Assembly: GCF_051106095.1 (NCBI RefSeq)
Contig: NC_135794.1
Coordinates: 23,252,747-23,316,746, forward strand
Source of the DNA: Pogona vitticeps
Taxonomy: Eukaryota > Chordata > Lepidosauria > Squamata > Agamidae
Direction of reading: 5' to 3'
DNA: 64,000 bases
Positions 9,931-38,826 of the stretch are shown one piece after another. The notes under the pieces were generated by a model. It did not search any database. It saw only the letters and a list, made by a program, of their open reading frames with translations, and was not told where the DNA came from. Both the position numbers and the translations under genes were made by a program. Every line of letters begins with the position of its first letter. Positions within the stretch are counted from its first letter, which is position 1.

Positions 9931-10443
9931 GATTTGCAAAATAATTCTGTGTTTACTTTCCAGAGATTTAAAAAAGAGCACGATGAGTGCAAGATACGTA
10001 GGTGAAGGAAATCGTGTGCTACGTCCAATATTTTTTCCACCACGAAGGAGCGCCTCTACAAAACATGTGATCAAGCATATGGGTCAACATCCTGGTGAGT
10101 TAAGCAAAGGGGAAATCACTATGAGCCCCCGTCAACTCTTGCATGCCTGGTCTTACTCTGGTTGCAAGATCAGGGGTGTGACCTGTCATGCAATTGGTTA
10201 CGGAACGGGACACCTGTCACCTTCCTGCTCAGAATAGCATACTGGCCATCATCTAGTTTGACCCTTGCACAGTACAGAGGGTATGAAAACTAACGCACAT
10301 TCCTCCTAAGTGCAGCAAAGCAGCCTCTTTGCTTCAATGGATTTTGAAATAACACCAAAACGTTTGACTACTTAGCCAGCGAATGAAACTCTGAGAAGGT
10401 TCTAATTCCTAACGATATGGCAATGCAGCCTTTCCCACCTCTC

Positions 10444-28627
<18,184 letters not shown>

Positions 28628-29401
28628 CTCGAGAAGTTTCCAAAGCACTGGGCTTTCAGAAAGATGGGATGAGCTTCTGGGGACCGAGCATTTCCAAGAC
28701 AGAAATGCTGAAGCTGACCGGAGTCACCGCGAACTCTCTCTGTTTCATCAACTCCTCTGCATCTGGTGCTCCCAACTCTGGGAAAGAGCAGAAAGCTGGA
28801 GATGCACAGAGGATCTTAAAGGCACAGTAACTTGAAGATGTCATCACTCTACTCACCTTCTCCTGCTGTGCACCTGAGGTGAAAGAAGTAATCCATTCTA
28901 GGACAGGAACTGCTCTCCTGTTCTGTGCAAAGAACAGGGAGCATCCTCATGCCTGAAGTCCCAACAGTGGGTTGACAGTGGGTTGGTGAGTTTTTCGGCA
29001 GAAGAAAAATCCACCCTGTTAGATGCATTAAAAGAATAGCAATTATAATAATTGTGATGACAAGGCAGACCATCAAGCCACCAAAGATAAACAACAGAGA
29101 AGTAGACCTACAAGTCTCAGAGTAAGTTATTGAGACCTTAAGTGCCAGTTGATGAGAAAGGAGTGGACTCGGGGGAACTTAAAACTGTTCTCCTCTGTGG
29201 ATCTCTGCATTTGTTGGTCTACTTCTGTTGTACAGGAGAGTTGGAATAAGTATCTCTCGGTGTCAGCCACTTGCCATGCACAGGACTTTTGAGTATGTGT
29301 ATGTGTGTTGTGTCTAGAATTTTATCTGATTCAGTTTTTAAAAAATTGTGCAGTGCATTGGAAAGGGCTTGCAGGTAGATTGAGATTTTTATATTCATAA
29401 A
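28628..29401. other. TMC3 5' flank
   Basis: This holds the TMC3 5' UTR and promoter. GC content is moderate, with no CpG island and no clear TATA box. No other gene is seen. Confidence 0.5.
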
Positions 29402-29548
29402 GGAAAATTGATGGATAGCTTAGTGGTTTAGGACTCTGGCTATGTAGCCAGAGGTTGGGAGTTTGATTCCCCATTGGGTCTCCTTGACAGGGGCTGGACC
29501 CGATGATCAGTAGGGTCCTTTTCTGCTCTGCAGTTTTAAGATTCTAAG
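29402..29548 (+). mobile_element. tRNA-derived SINE
   Basis: GATGGATAGCTTAGTGGTTT, GGTTGGGAGTTTGATTCC and GGGGCTGGACCCGATGATC, ending in TTTTAAGATTCTAAG, match the copy at 42844-42985. Confidence 0.8.
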
Positions 29549-30855
29549 GTAAAGTAAAATAAGCACCTCCAATAAAAGTGGAAAAAGCAGAACTTCTTCT
29601 GAAATCAAAGTAAATCCAAGCAGAATCAGGAGCGGTGGAGACGAAAGGAGAAAAACCTGCATGAACGAATTTGCACTTTGGAGTGATAGAAATAATGGGA
29701 AGAAAAAGTTGCCCACCAGTTTGTTTACTTATTCATTTATTATAAGAAGTTCATTTTTATTTGCAGGACCAGTGACATCGCCTGTGCAATTCTGGGTTTT
29801 CCTATTATTGACTGCAATTCCTTTGAAATTGACTGCAGTTCCCACACTAGTTGCAAGGGGGGTGGGGGAGCAAGGGAACGAATTCCCTACAATGATGTAT
29901 GGTTTTCAGCTAGTCATCTTGTAATATAGTTTCAAAGGATATGGCTTGTTCTTGAGCGGGCAGATAAACCCCATTAACTTTGCAAAAGACCCGCTCCCAG
30001 AGAAAGGAAACAGTCTGAGCTGGTCGATGAAAGAGCTCAACAGCACCCCTTACTTTTTCTCTTGGCAGCAGATTGTAATGAAAACTGTTGCGATAAACGC
30101 CATGGATTTGAAAGGTCCCACTCCACAACAGTACAAAAATGCTTCCACCCACAAGCATGCCCACGTTGTGAGATCCCCCTGGATTCCAGATTAACAGCCC
30201 CCCCTGCCCTCTCTTCACAAGAATTCCATGCACTATTGAGTGTGAAGATTTAGCGGCATCAATCAGGAGCTGGGTGGCCTTTCTCAGCACTTTATTTGCC
30301 TGCTTGGAAGGACGGAACATTAAGTTCTGCCTGACTAGATTTGTGGCCGAGCACAGCCTGCTTTTGTTCTTTCTCCCGGTCCATCTACCTCCTCGTTGCC
30401 GGCTGGGCGAGCATTCATCCTGGAGACAGGTAAGAATTGCAACCCAAACACAAAGGCTTTAACGACTTGATGGTTTCATGATCCTGCTTATGTTATTGAG
30501 CCTCTCCTGGTATCCTTTGATAAGCAATGTTTTAAATAGCACACTTCTGCATCTTAGCGATGCTCAGCAAGAGACAGGAGCTGTTTCTGTTGTTCCCGAC
30601 TCCGTGCCTTGACGCAACTCAGCCTAGATAAAGGGACTACCCTTTTTCTTTATTTCTCTACCCACTCCTTTCCTTCTCCTCCTCTCGTGCCTATTTCTGA
30701 ATTACTATCTCTTTGAGACAGGGACCTCTCCGTCCATGCCAAGATCAGCAGCAGGATCATGACCTCTGTGCAGGAGACACAGGGTGATTTCTTTCCCCTT
30801 GGGACCTCAGATGAGCGGGGGAACAAGGCCAGCCTGCCCTGCTGACCCCCCTATC
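29549..30855. other. Intergenic DNA, no gene seen
   Basis: The sequence is mostly unique-looking, with no splice-supported ORF and no recognised repeat beyond short simple runs. Confidence 0.5.
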
Positions 30856-30863
30856 CTTAGGAC

Positions 30864-31110
30864 CAGAGATGGGCAACGAACCACCGATTCAGCAGTTCAT
30901 GCTGGTTCGTCCTTTAGCCGAACAGGTATTCCGAAGTTCTCAGACCTGCCTCCTCCAGCAGAAACCCAGCTTCCCTTCTCCACCTACTCTGGGTGCTGCT
31001 TCGGAGTGGGCGCCGGCCAGAGGAGGCGGGACTGGGGATCGCCAAACACCTGTTTGTCCAAAGGACAAAACGGCACAAACGGCCGAACCAGAAATTTGTG
31101 CCCAGCTCTA
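30864..31110. mobile_element. Non-autonomous hAT element with 8-bp target-site duplication
   Basis: The termini are CAGAGATGGGCAACGAACC and TTTGTGCCCAGCTCTA. The flanks are CTTAGGAC (30856-30863) and CTTATGAC (31111-31118), an 8-bp duplication with one change. This fits hAT transposition. It is 247 bp long and has no transposase. Confidence 0.75.
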
Positions 31111-31118
31111 CTTATGAC

Positions 31119-33205
31119 TTTGCAGGGGGCAGATGACACGCAGGGGTGAACCTGATTGTGTCCCGGGTACCCTTGGTGTGACCACACTCCCTGACACCAC
31201 CAGCCACGGCTGAGCCTCCCCACAACTTCCATAGGTTGTTTCCAGCCCATGAGTTAGGATTCTTCTCCCTTGGCTTAGAACATTCTATGTTCAAGAACCA
31301 GCGCCGGTGGTGAGCACGTAAGCATGAGTGAAACCACCCATTTCCTGTCCATGGGGTTTCCAGCCTGTGTTTTCCCTCTGTAATGCTGCTTTTCATGCAA
31401 GACTCCAGTCAGGCGGTCGTCTGCAGGTCCTCTCAATGTGTGGGCGCGTTGGTGGAGAGATGGATGGCCCAAGCAGATTCATTTCGCCTGGGAATCTCCT
31501 GAAAGCATTTTAACTTGATTATTTTGCAGCCAACCTGAATCGCAGCAATACCAGCTACAGGATGTGCCTGAAATGCAGAAGATATCTATTTAGAGACTCT
31601 GGAAGAGAAGTGGCAGAAATACAGGGCGAGAGCAGCCAGCCCAAGACCTCAGCAACAAGGTGGTGGGTCCCATGATTGGTAAGAACACCCAAGGAAGGAT
31701 GGTTGGCTTCTGGAAATCATGACAGTGGTTCTGGAGAAGATGTGGGCGCCTCCTCTCACTTTCCCACCTGGGGTAGCGGGAGAACCCTCCCAGCTTGGTT
31801 CATCTGGTAGCCCACATCTCATATAGTTTATGAACATGTAGGAGCTGAGGAGTCAACACGGATAAAAGTGGACTAGATAGAAAGTGCTATATGAACATGT
31901 CCCTTGTTGTTTCACCCACTTCTGAGCCACCGGTGTGTCACTTGCACCAAACACCACACTACGTGGCCCTTACAAGATGTCCCATGAGATTCTTCTAGCT
32001 GAAGGATCCATTCTCTCGTCCTCAGGCCCGACCCACTGCAGCCAAATCAAAGCGGAACATTGCTGCAGGGAGACGGCTTGGTTCTAGGAAGGATGATGAT
32101 GATCCCGATGAATTCAATAGGGGATATTATCTCTGCTCAGCCATAAAGCTGAAAGATATGCCAGAGAAGAGAGTTTTATGATGCTCGCCAATAAATACGC
32201 TCCCAAGGCGCTTCCGTGGTGAAACAAGCCGATGTGAAGAATTACCTGGATTGATGCCCCCAGAGACAGAAATGAGGGGACATGCCGAGGGCAGCGTTGC
32301 AGGCAAGGCGAACGTGGGGGGCAAATCTGTCTGACTAAGGCGCTCCTCACATTCCAGCTTCTGAAATATGGGCTTTCGTGAGTAGATCAGGTGCACCACA
32401 GTTCCATGGAGGATAGCCTGATTAAGAAATGACTCAGTAGTTATTTCTTTGTAGCATTTCTACACTGCTCCACAGCTGGAAAGGTGCTCAGATTTGTTTA
32501 CAGAACCCTTTTTAAAAAGGACAGTCACCAGAGAAGGCTTACATACTTAGAAAGCCGTGACACAAAAGGAAAGGGGGATGAGGAGGGAAAAGGTAAACAA
32601 GAACACTTCAGCACAAGTTCTTAATAATATGTTGTGTCCTTATCTAGGGACTTTGACACAGTCTAGTGGGGGAGACGGCATTAGGACTGTGTTTTCTGTA
32701 CCTTGCTGCCAGCCCCTGCATCAGCCGGCTTGAGCTGCTTGTCTCACGCTGCCTAACGGTAGGGCTGGTGTTGCATGAAGTACTGGAGACCAGTCAAGCA
32801 TGCAGGTATGGTAACCACTACCCATTGAACACCCACCCCCTCAAAATAGAGGACATTGATCCATTGCACCTTCTCGGATGAGTCCTGAGAGACATCAGTG
32901 GGGTGACAGGCAATCTGTGGGGTTTTCTGAAGGAGAGAAACAGTAATTTCTACAGGATAGTAAATGGATGTACAGTTGGAGGGTTTTAAATGCTGGGTTG
33001 CCCTTGAAGTTTCCTCAGCTGTGACCATTTTCTCCATTGAGCTCCTAATGCCTGCCCTAAATCTTGCAAGCTGTCATGACCTCCATGCTGAAAAAGGTGG
33101 GAGGCTTTCTCCTGCGAATTATCGAGGCAGGGAAGCACAGATCTTGTCCCCAAATTCAGAACTTGCTATCCTGAGAAGTAGCTTGAATGGGATTAATAAC
33201 CGTTG
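31119..33205. other. Intergenic DNA, no gene seen
   Basis: No recognised gene or family-level repeat. A few short palindromic or simple stretches are present. Confidence 0.45.
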
Positions 33206-33345
33206 ATCTGCAGAGCAGGAAGGGACCCTATGGATCACTAGGTCCAGCCCTTCTCAAGGAGGCCCAGTGGGGGGAATCAAACTCTCAACCACCAGCTCTG
33301 TAGCCAGAGACCTAAACCCCTGAGCTATTCAATTAGCTGATTCTG
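33206..33345 (-). mobile_element. tRNA-derived SINE
   Basis: On the minus strand, TAGCTCAGGGGTTTAGG, GGTTGAGAGTTTGATTCC and GGTCCCTTCCTGCTCTGC are visible. It abuts another minus-strand SINE. Confidence 0.7.
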
Positions 33346-33556
33346 AGGTAGGCTGATCCTTTTCAGAGTTTGCAGGTAGAGTACTCGGAAGTGTATTACC
33401 ATTCCCTTCCACTAGGGGCACTGTGTGACTGTGCAGCTGGCCCAAGGCTACCCAGGCTGGCTCTTCTCTCCCAGGAGGCACCCAGTGGGGGAATTGAATT
33501 CTCAGTCTATGGCTTCACAGCCAGCTACTCTAACCATTGAGCTATCCAGCCAACTG
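33346..33556 (-). mobile_element. tRNA-derived SINE (same type as 3222-3436)
   Basis: On the minus strand it has TAGCTCAATGG, TAGCCTTGGGCCAGCTGCAC and GTGCCCCTAGTGG, ending with GAGTACTCTACCTGCAAA. Together with 33206-33345 it repeats the paired arrangement seen in STARD5 intron 5. Confidence 0.7.
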
Positions 33557-34309
33557 GGGTTTGCTTACAGTAATTTTTAAAAAGTAACTTTTCCCTATCT
33601 CAAATATGCACTGTCCATCTTAATACCCATCTTTCTCCGGATCCAGCTGGAGACCTGCTTTGCAATACTCACCCACCCACCCACCAAATCTGACAAGCAA
33701 ACTAATCTGATTTTCAGAGTAATCAGATTTGGAATCGGTAACATGACCTAATGTGAAACCACAAGATTAACAGCCTTCACCTCTCAGACAGAGCGGCTGT
33801 TTCAGCAGCGCAGACACCGGGCATGTCTCTAGAAAAACCTGAAGGGAGCCTTTTGCTTTCCCAAAGGGACTGAAACGGACATAATTTTATTCCCGAAGAG
33901 CCAGTGGAGAGCCTGCCTTATCTGCCACTCTGGGAAGTAACCCCATCATCGGTTCATCTTGTACCTGGCCCGTTATTTCAGACATCCCCGTCAGGATGTG
34001 GAAGCTATAAACCCAAATGTCATCATCATACCCAGAAAAGGAGACATTAAATCAGAACCTTGTGGGTTGCAAACATTCCCAGGAAGAGGAAGCTCATGAT
34101 TGGGGTGGGGATTATGGGACTTGGCATTAAAATACCTGGATGACTACGCTATGTTAGGTATGAGTGATATGCCACTCGATCCTAAGGAAAGTCTGCTGAG
34201 TTATCTAAAATTGGCAGGGTGGGTGGGAACGAGGAACGCTTCCCACCAGTCTGGGTCAGTAGATTGGAAAGTGATGCTAAAGCTTGTATTGCCTTCGTAA
34301 TGTTTCAAT

Positions 34310-35104
34310 GAGAGATGAGCATGAACTGGAAAGGTAGTGGTCCATGATCGCTTGTGGTTCGTGGCTACCCATGAAGCACAAACCAACACAAACCCCTCTT
34401 CGCAAAGAATGAACCAGTTCGTGGTTTGTTTTTTGAGTTTGTGCTAAGGGGGTGCCTGCCAGCCCGCCCACCAGCCCCCTTCCCACTGACCCCCGTAGCC
34501 TCACTACCAATACTTTGGCCATCTCATGAGAAGAGAAGAGAAGACTCCCTGGAAAAGACCCTGATGTTGGGAAAGGGTAAAGGCAAGAGGAGAAGGGGAT
34601 GACAGAGGACGAGATGGCTGGACAGGGTCATTGAAGCGACCAACGTGAATTTGACCCAACTCCGGGAGGCAGTGGAAGACCGGAGGGCCTGGCATGCCCT
34701 GGTCCATGGGGTCACAAAGAGTCGGACATGACTTAACGACTAAACAACAACAACCACCTTCTTCACAACTGGCTCCATAGTCAGAGACTGTGCAGTGGGT
34801 CCCTGTGCGGAAACAGTGGGCCTGGCTCCAGAAAGGGAAGGCAGCCCACTCTCCCTGGTGAGGGTGGTACTGGTAGCAGCAGCAGCAGCAGGACCAGGAA
34901 GGGAGACAACGGGGGCCATGGGAAGGGGGCAAGCGGGCATCTCATTTGGCGGAAGAAAAACAGACCACCGAGAGGCCCCAAAAGTTCAGCGCTTCATTTT
35001 GCTTCAGAAAAATTGGGGTTCCTGAAGCAAACCATGAACCGAACTACGAATCAGCCCGATTCGTCGGTTCTTTTGGTTTGTAGTTCGGTTCGTGCCCATC
35101 TCTA
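34310..35104. mobile_element. hAT element with 8-bp target-site duplication and a BovB piece inside
   Basis: The ends AGAGATGAGCATGAAC and GTTCGTGCCCATCTCTA are inverted repeats of the same type as at 30864. GTTTCAAT flanks the element exactly at 34302-34309 and 35105-35112. A BovB 3' fragment (34505-34757) and a short (CAG)n lie inside. No transposase ORF is seen. Confidence 0.8.
34505..34757 (+). mobile_element. BovB (RTE) LINE 3' fragment
   Basis: CTTTGGCCATCTCATGAGAA, GGCAGTGGAAGACCGGAGG and GGTCACAAAGAGTCGGACA end in (CAA)n. This is the reverse complement of the copy at 24006-24430 in orientation and matches it in sequence. Confidence 0.9.
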
Positions 35105-35112
35105 GTTTCAAT

Positions 35113-36211
35113 CAATAAAAGCGTCAAGATGGCCACATTGCCTTCAGTTTTGCAGATATTGCTCACAAGATGGCAGCAGAGACTGCAGGATGGCCCTTGT
35201 AATGCTGTGCAAAAGGTTCCTTCTTGCATTGTGCCTTAAAGGCGAACTGAGATTTCTTTTTTTCATTTTTCTGTCCCTGAAAGCAGATTCTAACCTGGGC
35301 CCTGACATCTCTTGTGCTAACTCTCCAGAGCCATGCAGGCATCTCATGGGTGGAATGCATGCTTTGCAAGCCGAATATCGCAGGTTGAATTTCTTGCCTT
35401 CGTCTCTCGAGAAGCAAAATGGCAGAACAGAGGGTGTCGTGCTTTGGGCACACCACCAGACCCCTGGAAACAATAATCATGGTGAGAAAAGTTGGAGGCT
35501 GTAGGAAAAGAGGAAGACCACATAGGAGATGGACAGAGTCGTTGGGTTTAAAGAGCTGAGCAGGGCTGTGGGAGACCGGACATTTTGGAGGTGGCTCCTT
35601 CGTGGGCTCCCCATCCATCAGCAGTGACTTGATGGCACATCAGAACAAGAGTTTCCAAAGAGGGCAGTGGAAGTCATCTCGGTTTGAAAGTCTTGGTCTC
35701 TGTCGGTCATGCCGCGTCAACAATACGTGGCAGTTTTCTTTATTTCTGTATCCCATGTTCTCAAACCTCCGCTCTCCTTGATGGCTTTCCTGCATCACGG
35801 TTTCCCCCCCACACACACAAACTGCCTTGTTGGCCTACGAGAGCTTAGTAACAACTCAGGCAATCATTACCAGCACTCAAGTTCGGCTGGAGGCAGGACG
35901 CCGGTCTCCCTCCCATTCATCTGCTGAGCACACCGACACATAATGAATGGCCTCGGGTTCAACGGAGGCGCTAAGGGCTCTCTTTACACTTACAGCCTCA
36001 TTCATCAATCCAAGCCTACCGATTTGGAAAATCGCCCTTCACAAACAAGCAGGCTTGAGAAAGCGACTCTCGGCTTCACGGCTGTATATATATACGGTGA
36101 AGTTTGGTCATGCAAAGGACCTCATGGGGGAGTCGATTTAGATTCATTCTCCTTAAAAGGACCCAAAGCAACTTATGTCTTGTGGTTTACGTCGCTAAAA
36201 GACAATATTAA
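35113..36211. other. Intergenic DNA with a possible RTE-like LINE end
   Basis: At about 35480-35645 (+) a frame reads KRGRPHRRWTESLGL and GDRTFWRWLLRGLP, resembling the C-terminus of RTE-group polyproteins, but it is short and decayed. The rest has no recognised feature. Confidence 0.4.
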
Positions 36212-36358
36212 AGCTAGAACCAATAGATAGCTCAGTGGTTCAGGCATCTGGCTATGGAGCCAGAGGTTGGGAGTTTGATTCCCCCACTGGGCCTCCTCAA
36301 CAAGGGCTGGACTCAAGGCTCCAGAGGGTCTCTTCCAGCTCTGCCATTATAAGATGAT
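36212..36358 (+). mobile_element. tRNA-derived SINE
   Basis: GATAGCTCAGTGGTTCAGGC, GGTTGGGAGTTTGATTCC and GGCTCCAGAGGGTCTCTTCC are visible, with a (GAT)n-rich tail. Confidence 0.8.
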
Positions 36359-36499
36359 GATTATGATGAGAATGATAAGTATACAAATATTTAAAAGGCT
36401 CAAACAAATACCACACTAAACGACAGGAAACAGAAGCACCACGAAAAATTCATTCAAAGTAGTGATGCATGACAATTCGTTAAAAGAAACCAACATTCC

Positions 36500-36960
36500 T
36501 TCAGTCACGGAGGGGAAGCTCGCCTGAAGAGAAAGGTCTTGGCCTGCTTGCAGAAGGACAACAAAGAGGGGTGCCAGCCTGGCCTCCAGTGGCAGGGAGT
36601 TCCACAGTCCTGGAGCAGCAGCAGAGAGAAGGCCCTCTCCCGCCTATCTATTAGAAACCCACCTCTCTATCTATCATTTAATTTGGTAATCATTATTCAA
36701 CAAAAGGTCTCGGGGAGAATTTGGACACCCCAATAACAAAAGTGTTTGGAGACATGTTCCATGCTGGTGTGCTAATGCGATCTGGTCCCTGTGACCCGTC
36801 TTTCTCTTTGCCAAGCCGAAGTTGAAACCAGCTCCCCTGGGATGTGCAAGGGTTGGCCTGGTGCCAGGAATCACCACAGGCCTCTGGAACGGGTTGAATC
36901 TCATCTCTCCCAGGTTTATGGAGCTGTCCAGCCTAGAGGCATTCTAGAGTTCTTCCTGGT
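36500..36960 (+). mobile_element. Old interspersed repeat, probably L2-group
   Basis: GGCCTCCAGTGGCAGGGAGT TCCACAG and GAGAAGGCCCTCTCCCGCC are blocks of a frequent squamate repeat. The boundaries and the family are uncertain. Confidence 0.45.
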
Positions 36961-37459
36961 CTCTTGTGGAACGTTGATCAACCTAAATACTTCTTCTTCC
37001 TGAAGCTTGCCACCACAATGGGCTCTCTGTCTCTTCTCCCTGGCTCGTCCATAAGCTGAGCATGAAGCCCTGGGCAGATCACCCTGGTCCTTGCCTGGCA
37101 GGGCAGTATCGAGCCTCACGATGGCGCCAGTGAGCTGAGAATGAGAGGCCATTCCATTCCAGAGCCTCCCACCTCTCGGTAGCTGGGAGATGATGAGCAA
37201 CTTGACCAGGTTCAACAGCACCAAAGCTTCTGCCTCAGGGAGACCCTCGGTCACTCAGCCTCTTGTTAGATCCATCAGCCTGGTGTTTTTACACCTTCCG
37301 AGGTTGGGGAGAGGAGAAGCACACTTCATGTTGAGCACGCACAGCTTGGCCTCCATGGAGATGCAGAAAAAACCAACATCGCAGTGCGCATGGAAAAAGA
37401 ATTGTACTCTGGCTGCTCTCGATTTGAAGGTACACCTTTACTGGACACCTCACAGTGTG

Positions 37460-37478
37460 GGCGTAAATAATAATAATA
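37460..37478 (+). repeat. Short (TAA)n microsatellite
   Basis: Five or so TAA units follow unique sequence. Confidence 0.7.
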
Positions 37479-37697
37479 ATAATTCCCATCTAGCCAAAGG
37501 CTACTCCAGGCCAACACGTATAACCAGCAGGCTTCAAAAACTATATAACCAAAAGAAGAGAGAGAAAGAATAAAATGCAAATAAACAAGACCATCAAAAT
37601 GTAAAACTACGTTTACATAAAACAGTTATAACATTTAAAATTGAAGAATTAAAATTTTAGACTATTAACATGGTGGGCTGGATCAAATTGGCAGCTA

Positions 37698-37955
37698 CCG
37701 TATTTTTCCGTGTATAAGATGCCCTCATGTATAAGACGCCCCCACTTTTCTAATCCAAAATTAAGAAATCTAAGTGGGGCTTAGCAAGTGTAGGGGGAAA
37801 GGGATCAAAGTGCTGCAGGATCGCTTTGATCCCTGCTTTCCCCTCCACTTGTTTTTGTTCTCTTCTCAGCTTACTTCTGTGTATAAGACGACCCTCAATT
37901 CTTAGTCTAAAGATTTTAGACAAAAGTATAGTCTTATACATGGAAAAATAGGGTA
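37698..37955. mobile_element. Short DNA transposon (MITE) with TATAAGAC ends
   Basis: The left end ACCGTATTTTTCCGTGTATA AGATG and the right end GTCTTATACATGGAAAAATA form inverted repeats, with further TATAAGACG copies inside at about 37730 and 37881. It is non-coding. Confidence 0.7.
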
Positions 37956-38699
37956 TATCATGTTGGAATGCCTGCCTAAATAGCCAGTGATTTTTTTTAA
38001 AAAAAATTGCCAGTGAAATGCCCCCCTGAATCTGGCAGAGCTCCCAAGCAAGGCTTTTTCTCCGCTCAACTTTTACACCAGAATGGGCGATATTGCTACA
38101 CGAATCACATTCTTAATGGCGGATTAAAAATAGCCTCTCTTTAAAACACAGGAACCCTCCTATTAAAGGCCAGTTGGCCTGCCAACCATAATAAACGGGC
38201 AAGCTCCACCCCAAGGAAAATATACAAGCGAGGTGCGTGGCACCAATTAAAGAGCCCTGGTGGGCTCGGGGAAACGTCCTAAAAATAACCCTGCTTAATT
38301 CGATGGGAGAGATTATCTTGTTAAAATTTGCTAACGCCTTGTTCTAACATATTTGCACCTGCGAGCAGGCCAAGGTGGCGAGGTTGCCAAGAGAAACCAA
38401 GGGCCCTTTTTGTGTGTTGTGTGGAAGGCCGTGTAGAATGAGCAACACCAAATATTGAATTATTGAGTCTATTAAGTCCTCATCTTCTTCGCCTCCTGGC
38501 TGTCAAAGTTGACTGAGGTCTCTTGCCCACCCCTAATGGAATCTGCTTCCTCCCCTCTGCATTTGCTAAGCGCTTCTGTAAAGTACTATGTTTAATTATT
38601 TCTACTGTACACACAGACACCCATCCACACACATGAGCACATACCTCATCGTTATTTATTATTTGTTACATTTCCTTCACCAGTGGGCAACCCGGGTGG
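37956..38699. other. Low-repeat intergenic segment
   Basis: Bases 38040-38400 lack recognised repeats and are rich in TTAAT and ATTA-type words (GGCGGATTAAAAATAG, CACCAATTAAAGAGC, CTGCTTAATTCGATGGG). This is compatible with conserved enhancer-like DNA, but that is unproven. No gene is seen. Confidence 0.35.
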
Positions 38700-38826
38700 G
38701 TTTGGAGGCCACATGTTGGAGATCAAGAGGTTGGGAGTTTGATTCCCCCTTGGTGCCTCTTTGCCAGGGGCTGGACTTCATGATCCCACGGGGTCCCTTC
38801 CAGTTCTGCCATTCTCAGATGATGAG
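38700..38826 (+). mobile_element. tRNA-derived SINE
   Basis: GAGGTTGGGAGTTTGATTCC, GGGGCTGGACTTCATGATCC and GGGGTCCCTTCCAGTTCTGC are visible. The tRNA head is diverged. Confidence 0.75.
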
